Of a stretch of DNA of 64,000 nt, positions 58,076-64,000 are shown piece by piece. The notes under the pieces are model-generated. The model saw nothing but the letters and a program-made list of their open reading frames with translations. It did no database searches and was not told the DNA's origin. Position 1 is the first letter of the stretch, and the number at the start of each line of letters is the position of its first letter. Source of the DNA: Planctomycetota bacterium (GTDB taxonomy: Bacteria > Planctomycetota > Phycisphaerae > Phycisphaerales > UBA1924); assembly GCA_018242625.1 (NCBI GenBank), contig JAFEBO010000008.1:744001-808000 (forward strand). The letters run 5' to 3'. The position numbers and the translations under genes are program-made.

Positions 58076-58114
58076 CCGCCCCGTACCGGGAACGGTTCCC
58101 AAAGTTTTTCAACA

Positions 58115-59047
58115 TTGGATGAAACCCGTCTCAAACTCGTCTTCCTGGGCAGCGGAGCCTTCGGCCTTCCCACGCTGCGTTCCCTGCTGCAAAGGCACGA
58201 GGTTGCGATGGTCGTCACCCAGCCCGATCGGCCTGCCGGGCGCGGCGGAGCGATGACGCCCACCCCGGTCGCGGCCGAAATCCAGAAATACCACAATCAA
58301 ATCCCGCTGCTCAAACCTGAAAAGATAAACGACCCTTCGGTGCGCGATCGCATCCGCGAAGTCCGGACGGACGCCTTCGTGGTTATTGCATTCGGCCAGA
58401 AGCTCGGCAGAGCGCTCCTGGACGGGGTGTACGCGATCAATCTGCACGGGTCGATCCTGCCCCGCTGGCGGGGGGCGGCGCCGATCAACGCGGCTCTGCT
58501 CGCGGGTGATCCTCTCGTCGGGAATAGTGTCATCACTCTGGCCGACAAAATGGATGCAGGGCTGGTGCTGGCAACCTCGAGCCATCCCGCCAATCCGGAG
58601 TGGACCGCGGGCGACCTGCACGACATTCTCGCGGCGGACGGACCCGCGCTGGTGGGACAGGTGCTGCGAGATCGTCCCGCCGGACAGGTGCAGGACGAGG
58701 CACTCGTCACCATCGCGGCGAAATTGTCCAAGGCGGACGGTTGGGTCGACTTCCGGCAGGGCGCAGATGAGTGCCGCAGACGCATACACGGCCTGACGCC
58801 CTGGCCGGGAGTGACCATCCAGCTCCGGCAGCAGCCTTTAAAGCTCTTGCGAGTGAAATCGCTGGAAGGCGGGCCCCAACAAGCTCCGGGGACGCTTATC
58901 GACCCGGAAAAGGGGTTGGTTGCCTGCACCGGTTCTGTGCTGCAGTTGATAGAGGTCCAGGCGGCCGGAAAACGGGCCATGTCGTGGGCCGACTTTGCCC
59001 GGGGCCATAAACCGTTGAAAGATGAAGTACTGGTCGGAGCGAACTGA
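58115..59047 (+). CDS. fmt: Methionyl-tRNA formyltransferase
   Basis: 310 residues. Motifs: FLGSGAFGLPTLRSLLQR, VVTQPDRPAGRGGAMTPTPV, VVIAFGQKLGRALLDGV, INLHGSILPRWRGAAPINAA (catalytic Asn/His) and a C-terminal OB-like domain. It formylates initiator Met-tRNA. The start is TTG; the nearby ATG is in another frame and no closer in-frame start exists. No clear ribosome site precedes it. Confidence 0.93.
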   Translation: MDETRLKLVFLGSGAFGLPTLRSLLQRHEVAMVVTQPDRPAGRGGAMTPTPVAAEIQKYHNQIPLLKPEKINDPSVRDRIREVRTDAFVVIAFGQKLGRALLDGVYAINLHGSILPRWRGAAPINAALLAGDPLVGNSVITLADKMDAGLVLATSSHPANPEWTAGDLHDILAADGPALVGQVLRDRPAGQVQDEALVTIAAKLSKADGWVDFRQGADECRRRIHGLTPWPGVTIQLRQQPLKLLRVKSLEGGPQQAPGTLIDPEKGLVACTGSVLQLIEVQAAGKRAMSWADFARGHKPLKDEVLVGAN

Positions 59048-59101
59048 AACGGGCGAACGGATTCCCCCACGCGACCGGAACAACAGCGATCGGGATGGTG
59101 C

Positions 59102-59731
59102 GTGCTCACTCTCTGGGACTTGCTCAAGCCGGCCGTTGCACGTGTGATCACCATCGCGCGTCCCCCCCACCCCCCCCACCCCTCTCCTGGCCCCGGAAAC
59201 TCGGCCACTGCCGCCAACCGCAAGGGCAAAGTCGATCCAGCCCGAAAATCCCAGTTCCGCCCTGGACCATCGAGCAGAGTCAGTCCCGGCACGCTTCCTG
59301 CCGCGACTGAGCCCCGTCGCGTGCCTGGAATGCAGGCAAAGTACGATGCGGTCGTCTCGCTCATGCTGGAGAGATACGGCGTGCGGGTGCGCAAGTGGAG
59401 GTCATCTTCGAGCGGCGTGGCGTGGACAGTCACCTATCGCGACGGCCGCGTGGTGCGCCTCCTGGAAAGCCCCAAGCCCAAGGGTCCGATGTCCATGGCC
59501 ATCTTCCTGCACGAAATCGGCCATCATGCGATCGGCCTGGGTGTGTACCGCCCTCGATGCCTCGAGGAGTATCACGCCTGGGCGTTTTCGCTGCGAGCGA
59601 TGGAGGAGCACGGCCTCAACATCACAGATTCCGTGCGGAAACGCATGGACCGCAGCTTGCGCTACGCTGTGCGCAAAGCACGCCGACGCGGTCTGAAAGA
59701 GTTGCCCGCGGAGCTTCAGCCGTACGTATGA
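59102..59731 (+). CDS. Unknown protein with HExxH motif (putative zinc metallopeptidase)
   Basis: 209 residues. The first 75 residues are Pro/Ser/basic and low complexity. From about residue 77 (MQAKYDAVVSLMLERYGVRV) the sequence looks globular and contains AIFLHEIGHHAIGLGVYRPR, an HExxH zinc-protease-like motif with a third His two residues later, then ECLEEYHAWAFSLRAM-like acidic region. The usual third ligand is not certain. An ATG at 59330 is an alternative start. No named family recognised. Confidence 0.6.
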   Translation: MLTLWDLLKPAVARVITIARPPHPPHPSPGPGNSATAANRKGKVDPARKSQFRPGPSSRVSPGTLPAATEPRRVPGMQAKYDAVVSLMLERYGVRVRKWRSSSSGVAWTVTYRDGRVVRLLESPKPKGPMSMAIFLHEIGHHAIGLGVYRPRCLEEYHAWAFSLRAMEEHGLNITDSVRKRMDRSLRYAVRKARRRGLKELPAELQPYV

Positions 59732-59842
59732 AAGGGCCGCCGAGTTGACATTGACGATCTCCGGCGTTCTCAAGATTCAGAACTTGCCACGAGAACATCC
59801 GACATTAAGACGCTTAGGCTTCATTCAGACGGAGACATTGAG

Positions 59843-60940
59843 ATGTCCGGCTCCGTGAACGTGTGGCTCAGTCTGCTCTTCCCCATTCTTTGTGCCGCGG
59901 CTGCCGCGGAAAGCCCCGTTGGGTCGCCCACAGCGACCAAGCCGCTGCACGCTCCGCCTGGGGTTCGATTCTCGAGAGTCGCGCCAACCTGGGAAGAACT
60001 GAGCGACGCCGCGCCGGACCTGAGCTGGGCGGATGATTCCAACTCCCGCTTCATGATCTGGGTTTCCGATATCGATGAATCGGGATGCCGGACAATGACG
60101 TTTGACCGCGCGTACCTCATAGAACAGGGCGGCGCACCGTTTTGGGCGCTTCTTTCACCCCCGGATCCATCGGAAAGCTTTCAGAGTTCATGGCGTCAAT
60201 TCCTGATCGACAAGCATCTGCGAAGTCGGGCAACGCTGCCGGGCTCCTCACGTCCGGATGGCCGATCCACCTGGGCGGAGTTCGTATCGCGATCCGAGGA
60301 TGGCCGATCGGTCGTTCGCGTCTTCTATCCTTCGGAGTTTGGGGCGCGACCGGACCAGCTCGACTCCCGGTCGTGGTTGATCTTCTTTTCCGGCGAAGGA
60401 AGCCGACCCGAACTCGCAACGATCGATCTGCCCGACAATCAGGGCTATCACGTGGGCTCCGAGCTTTCTACGCGTGCCGCAACATTCGAAGTCGTCTGGC
60501 ATGATGCCGGAGCAGCGGCGCCCTTTCACCTCATCGCACATGAGTCCTTAACCCGTGCCGAATCATGGGAAAGCGAGCCGAACTACACCGCGTACACGGA
60601 TTCGCTTTGGTCAGGACCGCTGCCTCTCGGGAAGGTCCGCAGCGATTCGGATCCCTACGCGATCGCGGACGGGAGAACTTCACTCAGCTCATTGGCCCGG
60701 TCGCACGCACACTTTCACAACAATCAGGCCGCTTGCGAGCAGGAGAACACGGCCCAGCCGACACCCGAGGCGGAACTGTGGCAGTTGGAATTGTCGAAGA
60801 TCAACCCTTCGTTTCCCGCCGACTGCGTTCTCGACCAAGGCACACGGATTTCACTTCCGCCTCTCGACACGACGAGTCGTGCAATAAGAGCGGAAGTTCG
60901 CTCGCCGGGCGTGCACCGCGGCGAAGCCAATCGCAAATAG
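59843..60940 (+). CDS. Unknown secreted protein
   Basis: 365 residues with a signal peptide (about 1-22). The ATG follows GGAGACATTGAG. Contains WDxEQGGAPFWALLSPPDP-like aromatic segments and, near the end, ELSKINPSFPADCVLDQGTR followed by ISLPPL, which resembles the second half of a LysM domain. The middle has no recognised domain. It precedes two tRNA genes on either strand. Confidence 0.6.
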   Translation: MSGSVNVWLSLLFPILCAAAAAESPVGSPTATKPLHAPPGVRFSRVAPTWEELSDAAPDLSWADDSNSRFMIWVSDIDESGCRTMTFDRAYLIEQGGAPFWALLSPPDPSESFQSSWRQFLIDKHLRSRATLPGSSRPDGRSTWAEFVSRSEDGRSVVRVFYPSEFGARPDQLDSRSWLIFFSGEGSRPELATIDLPDNQGYHVGSELSTRAATFEVVWHDAGAAAPFHLIAHESLTRAESWESEPNYTAYTDSLWSGPLPLGKVRSDSDPYAIADGRTSLSSLARSHAHFHNNQAACEQENTAQPTPEAELWQLELSKINPSFPADCVLDQGTRISLPPLDTTSRAIRAEVRSPGVHRGEANRK

Positions 60941-60956
60941 GCTTCTGATGCGTAAA

Positions 60957-61030
<74 letters not shown>

Positions 61031-61141
61031 ACGGTCCAACGGTAGAACTCCCGCCCCGGTCGCGTTCCCTGGCTGGAGTCCGGGGAGGCACATATGCTTG
61101 GCCGTAGGGCCGATTGCTTTCCAGCAAGCGGGCCCCACGCC

Positions 61142-61213
61142 GCGGGCGTAGTTCAGCGGTAGAACGTCAGCTTCCCAAGCTGAATGTCGGGAGTTCGATC
61201 CTCCTCGCCCGCT
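61142..61213 (+). tRNA. tRNA-Gly (anticodon CCC)
   Basis: 72 nt. Acceptor GCGGGCG pairs with CGCCCGC, D-loop AGTTCAGCGGTAGAAC, anticodon stem TCAGC/GCTGA around TTCCCAA (anticodon CCC), T-loop GTTCGATCC. CCA is not encoded. An integrase gene begins 113 nt after its 3' end. Confidence 0.95.
61190..61213 (+). other. Candidate integration (att) site at tRNA-Gly 3' end
   Basis: Integrases commonly use the 3' end of the adjacent tRNA as attB. The T-arm and acceptor of this tRNA directly precede a co-directional tyrosine recombinase. The second copy would lie beyond the right edge, so it cannot be confirmed here. Confidence 0.35.
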
Positions 61214-61285
61214 TTCGCGTAAAGGTCTTGCCGATCGCTACTTAGCGAACCTGCTCTTGGCGAGCAGAGCGGCTCAAACGGTGTC

Positions 61286-61309
61286 CCAAAGGGGTACGTA
61301 CCCCCTTGG
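61286..61309. promoter_or_regulatory. 24-bp near-perfect palindrome before the integrase
   Basis: CCAAAGGGGTAC-GTACCCCCTTGG, arms of 12 bp with one mismatch, centred on TACGTA and ending 17 nt before the integrase ATG. Candidate operator for autorepression or a recombinase-binding site. Confidence 0.5.
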
Positions 61310-61326
61310 TGCCCAGGGAGCCGCCG

Positions 61327-62526
61327 ATGAACTCGGCAACTGCATCGCTGCGCATTCCCCAGTACCGCCTGCACAAGTCCCGCGGCCTCGCCAAGGTGAG
61401 GCTCGACGGGCGTGACGTGTACCTCGGCAAGTACGACTCGCCCGAGAGTCACGCTCAATACCGACGCGTCATCGCTGAGTGGCTGGCGAACGCCAAGGTC
61501 GATACCCGACCGACGCGGCCCGATGAGCCCAAACGCATCATCTCGGTGGACGAACTGCTCATGGCGTTCCTCGATCACGCCAAGAGCTACTACGTGCGTG
61601 ATGGGAAGGTGACGGGCGAGGTGCAGAACCTCAAGTACGCGATCAAGCCCGTGGCCGAGTTGTACGGCGCACGCCCGGTGACCGAGTTCGGGCCGGTAGC
61701 GCTCAAGGCCGTCAGGCAGTTGATGATCGAACAGGACTGGTGCCGGTCGCTGGTCAATGGCCGCGTCAACAGCATCCGTCGTGTCTTCCGCTGGGGGGTC
61801 GAGAATGAACTGGTACCGTCGGGCGTCTTGCACGCGCTGCAAGCGGTTCCGGGACTCAAGCGTGGTCGGTGCAGTGTCCGCGAAACCGAACCGGTCAAGC
61901 CTGTGCCTGACGCGATTGTCGATGCCACGTGCAAGGCTGCGGTGCCAGTGATTGCGGCGATGGTCAGGCTCCAGCGGCTGACCGGCATGCGCCCTGGTGA
62001 ACTGGTGATCATGCGTACCCGTGACATCGACACCACCGGCAAGATTTGGCAGTACACACCATCCCGTCACAAGACGGAGCATCACGGCAAGAGCCGCGTC
62101 ATCTACCTTGGGCCACAGGCTCAACGTCTTTTGCGGCCAATGCTGCTCAACGAACTTGACACATACATCTTCTCGCCGGCACGGGCGATGAAGGAACTCT
62201 CCGCCATCAAGCGGCAACGCCGTAAGACCCGCGTGCAGCCAAGCCAACTGCGTCGGGACCGGTTGGCGAGGCCTCGCGACTTGGGCGAGCACTACACCAC
62301 GTGCAGCTATGCACGAGCAATCGCCTACGCGTGCGACCGAGCCTTCCCGCACCCGGAGCTTTCTGAACTGGTTCAGAGTCGCATGACGCCAGAACAGAGC
62401 AATGAGCTGGATGCGTGGCGGAAGGAACACCGCTGGTCACCGAACCAGCTTCGCCACAGCGCCGCGACGGGGCTGGAGGTATCGCATGCTCCCGCTGAAT
62501 CCGGCGAAGTTCGTGCCGATCCATGA
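61327..62526 (+). CDS. Tyrosine recombinase/integrase lacking the catalytic Tyr
   Basis: 399 residues. N-terminal DNA-binding region (RGLAKVRLDGRDVYLGKYD), SAM-like core-binding domain at about 75-165, and a catalytic domain with Arg I in TGMRPGELVIMRTRDID (R222) and box II in WSPNQLRHSAATGLEV (R376-H377). The protein stops 22 residues after R376 (SHAPAESGEVRADP), so the LGHxxxxxTxxY segment with the nucleophilic Tyr is missing. No other frame continues it. Probably inactive; frameshift or deletion suspected. Ribosome site AGGGAGCCGCCG. Confidence 0.85.
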   Translation: MNSATASLRIPQYRLHKSRGLAKVRLDGRDVYLGKYDSPESHAQYRRVIAEWLANAKVDTRPTRPDEPKRIISVDELLMAFLDHAKSYYVRDGKVTGEVQNLKYAIKPVAELYGARPVTEFGPVALKAVRQLMIEQDWCRSLVNGRVNSIRRVFRWGVENELVPSGVLHALQAVPGLKRGRCSVRETEPVKPVPDAIVDATCKAAVPVIAAMVRLQRLTGMRPGELVIMRTRDIDTTGKIWQYTPSRHKTEHHGKSRVIYLGPQAQRLLRPMLLNELDTYIFSPARAMKELSAIKRQRRKTRVQPSQLRRDRLARPRDLGEHYTTCSYARAIAYACDRAFPHPELSELVQSRMTPEQSNELDAWRKEHRWSPNQLRHSAATGLEVSHAPAESGEVRADP

Positions 62527-62851
62527 CGTGCCCGCGATGCTGCCGGTCCGGCCGAACGGCAAGCGCGTGCACATCTCCGCGGTCTACCGATGGGCGTCCA
62601 AGGGTGTGCGGGGTGTTCGGCTCCAGACGGTCCGCATCGCCGGGGCGCTCTACACCACGCGAGAGGCGGTCGAGGATTTCATCAACGCCGCAGCGACACC
62701 GCCGGAGGCGCCGAGTGTGCCTGATCGGCTCGCCGAACACCGCCAAGCCATGGCCTCGGCCCGGCTTGCCCTTGAGCTCGGGTTGGTGGACACGAACCGC
62801 AAGATGGTCGCGCAGTCCGTCCAACCCAGACGCCGGGAGGGATCGCCATGA
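62486..62851 (+). CDS. DUF1580 family protein (excisionase-like HTH)
   Basis: 121 residues. Matches the planctomycete DUF1580 pattern: PIHDVPAMLPVRPNGKRVHI, SAVYRWASKGVRGVRLQTVR, ALYTTREAVEDFI, i.e. a helix-turn-helix with a MerR-like wing. It is often found near integrases. A strong ribosome site (GGAGGTATCGC) lies inside the integrase's 3' end, which it overlaps by 41 nt. Confidence 0.8.
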   Translation: MLPLNPAKFVPIHDVPAMLPVRPNGKRVHISAVYRWASKGVRGVRLQTVRIAGALYTTREAVEDFINAAATPPEAPSVPDRLAEHRQAMASARLALELGLVDTNRKMVAQSVQPRRREGSP

Positions 62852-63138
62852 CTAGCACAACGACGCACATCGGCCCGGTTCGCCTGGCTTCGGGCACGGT
62901 CCATCGGGTCGTGGTGGACCTGGTGCAGGTTGCCTTGTGGACAGAGGGTCAAGCCGACTCGACAAGTGATCGACACCGTCGCCGTCAACTTCGGACCACC
63001 ACGCTCGCCTGTCGGCTGGCCGCGGAACTCATCAGCGACACGCTGCTCATTCCCAAGGTCGTGCGAGGCAGTGACGGGTCAACGCCACTGCACTCGCTCA
63101 CCGCATCCGCGCATGGACCAGATCCGCCGCTTGCTTGA
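62848..63138 (+). CDS. Small ORF overlapping DUF1580 gene, unknown
   Basis: 96 residues, start overlapping the upstream stop (ATGA). Sequence THIGPVRLASGTVHRVVVDL then a basic segment and RLAAELISDTLLIPKVV. No family recognised; coding status is plausible because of the coupling but unproven. Confidence 0.4.
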   Translation: MTSTTTHIGPVRLASGTVHRVVVDLVQVALWTEGQADSTSDRHRRRQLRTTTLACRLAAELISDTLLIPKVVRGSDGSTPLHSLTASAHGPDPPLA

Positions 63139-63480
63139 AGTGCTGACTGGTCTTGCCGCCTGCCGGTCCGGAGCCAAGCCCTCGGGTCACGGGGCCCCCG
63201 AGGGCTTGGGTCTGGAGCGGCAGGTCCGTCCGACGAGAACGCCGTCTGGCAGCCTCCATCCCCAGCCTGCTGGTCTGGTGGAAGCTGGAGGGGGGAGGCC
63301 GAGTGACGTGTCGAGCAGTGGGCGACGGGAAGACTGGTCGCGTTGCCCGCTGCTCCTCGACCTCCTGATGCACAGCGGCCAAGGTCGGTCGCCTTCCCTC
63401 CGACACAATGGTGGCGAGAGTCCACGAGGGCGCACCGAAGGACGCCAATGCCGTCCGGTGATCGGCACGACGCACTCCGT
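63139..63480. other. Intergenic region with a long hairpin
   Basis: 342 nt between the small ORF and the radical SAM gene. It contains the 28-bp-arm inverted repeat. Open frames exist on both strands but look like GC-driven shadows with Arg/Pro/Gly-rich composition. Confidence 0.5.
63159..63224. repeat. Long inverted repeat (hairpin)
   Basis: Arms 63159-63186 and 63197-63224 are 28 nt each and pair at about 25 positions plus one G-T wobble. The inner 13 bp (CCAAGCCCTCGGG with CCCGAGGGCTTGG) are perfect, around the 10-nt loop TCACGGGGCC. No T-tract follows on either strand. Confidence 0.8.
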
Positions 63481-64000
63481 TCAGGCGTACAGGAAGTAGC
63501 AGTTCTCGCAATAGGGGTGTGGATGGGCCGTGTTGATGACCTGCCGGAAGAGCCTCGCGTTCGGACCCGACCACAACCGGGAGAATCGTGCTGTCAGGTC
63601 CTGTGGTCGTGCGGGTGTCACGAGCTGGCCGTAGCTGAAGGGGTTGAACATGTTGCAAACGGTCGCCTCACCGTCCCAGCGAACAAGAAGCTCCCGCCAG
63701 GGGCGGTCGCAGAACTTCGCTGAGGATCGGTGGGACTGGTTCAACGCCAGCCGATGCGAGCCGACATGGTCGGGGATACGGACGGTCAGCCCATTCGCAG
63801 CGGCAGAGGCGTCCGCTTCCTGGAACGTCGCGGCAATCTCCGTGAACCGTCGGTCCATCCACGGGGATCCATCGGCCTCTTTCACCATGTTAAAGATGAG
63901 CAGACCCGCACCAACCTCCGCGGCGAGCTTGGTGACCGGAACAACCTCGGACAGGTTGGCCTCTTGGACCGTCATGAGCAGGCCGAGCCGCTCGGGCTGA
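63481..64000 (-). CDS. Radical SAM/SPASM domain protein, C-terminal part
   Basis: The frame is open at the right edge; 172 residues are visible. The first part resembles the end of a radical SAM barrel (LGLLMTVQEANLSEVVPVTK, VGAGLLIFNMVKE). The rest is a SPASM-type cluster domain: FCDRPWRELLVRWDGEATVC, then late HPYCENCYF. These Cys would bind an auxiliary 4Fe-4S cluster. Such enzymes often mature peptides or modify sugars and tRNA. The radical SAM CxxxCxxC motif lies beyond the window. Confidence 0.75.
   Translation of the reverse strand, partial: QPERLGLLMTVQEANLSEVVPVTKLAAEVGAGLLIFNMVKEADGSPWMDRRFTEIAATFQEADASAAANGLTVRIPDHVGSHRLALNQSHRSSAKFCDRPWRELLVRWDGEATVCNMFNPFSYGQLVTPARPQDLTARFSRLWSGPNARLFRQVINTAHPHPYCENCYFLYA

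Larger units (their letters stand above)
61214..64000. mobile_element. Left end of a probable integrated element
   Basis: It begins at tRNA-Gly and contains a tyrosine recombinase, a DUF1580 protein, a small ORF, an inverted repeat and a radical SAM/SPASM gene, unlike the housekeeping genes to the left. The right boundary is outside the window. Confidence 0.45.

Noticed and set aside
63098..63658. 186-residue minus-strand frame
   Set aside because: Overlaps the radical SAM gene in another frame and contains the inverted repeat; Arg/Pro-rich shadow.

Overview
The window is GC-rich DNA from a bacterium that is most likely a planctomycete of the class Phycisphaerae. The evidence is an ECF sigma factor of the TIGR02999 type next to a Ser/Thr-kinase-like protein, a prepilin-type N-terminal cleavage/methylation protein, a beta-propeller protein ending in a dockerin-like EF-hand tail, a DUF1580 protein next to an integrase, two GroEL paralogues, and several conserved proteins without a named family. 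kdsB, SPOR, DedA and many lipoproteins point to a diderm envelope. GTG and TTG starts and 1-4 nt overlaps are common.

Left third (1-25 kb). After a partial FUN14-like membrane protein come the ECF sigma factor and the kinase-like protein, which has lost its catalytic Asp. A minus-strand block follows: acyltransferase, MBL/beta-CASP nuclease-like protein, HerA-like ATPase, helical lipoprotein, endonuclease/exonuclease/phosphatase protein, a compositionally distinct beta-propeller gene, and a pseudopilin with a clean terminator. RidA, an AMP-dependent ligase and a SPOR lipoprotein lead to a minus-strand protein-homeostasis block: groEL (GGM tail), dedA, HIT, groES, groEL (no GGM tail), dnaJ, grpE, FmdB-type zinc ribbon, acpS. 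Short repeats and a decayed GxxExxxY gene sit between some of these.

Middle (25-45 kb). nuoA stands alone, with a terminator-like hairpin in its leader. A plus-strand run, probably one operon, encodes an EAL-CBS-degenerate GGDEF protein, a DUF2752 protein, two related-looking lipoproteins, a possible degenerate GT-B glycosyltransferase and a low-molecular-weight tyrosine phosphatase. On the minus strand are sucA-sucB (2-oxoglutarate dehydrogenase) and a complete pstSCAB phosphate transporter, then a HEAT-like secreted protein and, divergently, an HTH-receiver protein.

Right third (45-64 kb). Housekeeping genes dominate: M42 aminopeptidase, YgfZ-like folate-binding protein, ribD, an RNase HII-like protein, tRNA-Leu(CAG), gcvT, panC, pyrG, kdsB, def and fmt, plus several unknowns. 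CTP synthase next to CMP-Kdo synthetase makes metabolic sense because CTP is the KdsB substrate. After tRNA-Arg(CCT) and tRNA-Gly(CCC) an integrated element seems to begin: a tyrosine recombinase lacking its nucleophile, a DUF1580 protein, a long hairpin, and the C-terminal part of a radical SAM/SPASM enzyme running off the right edge. I saw no CRISPR array, rRNA or recognisable riboswitch. The least conventional parts are the 25.7-30.7 kb operon, the pseudokinase pair, the HerA-like/beta-CASP pair and the right-edge element.
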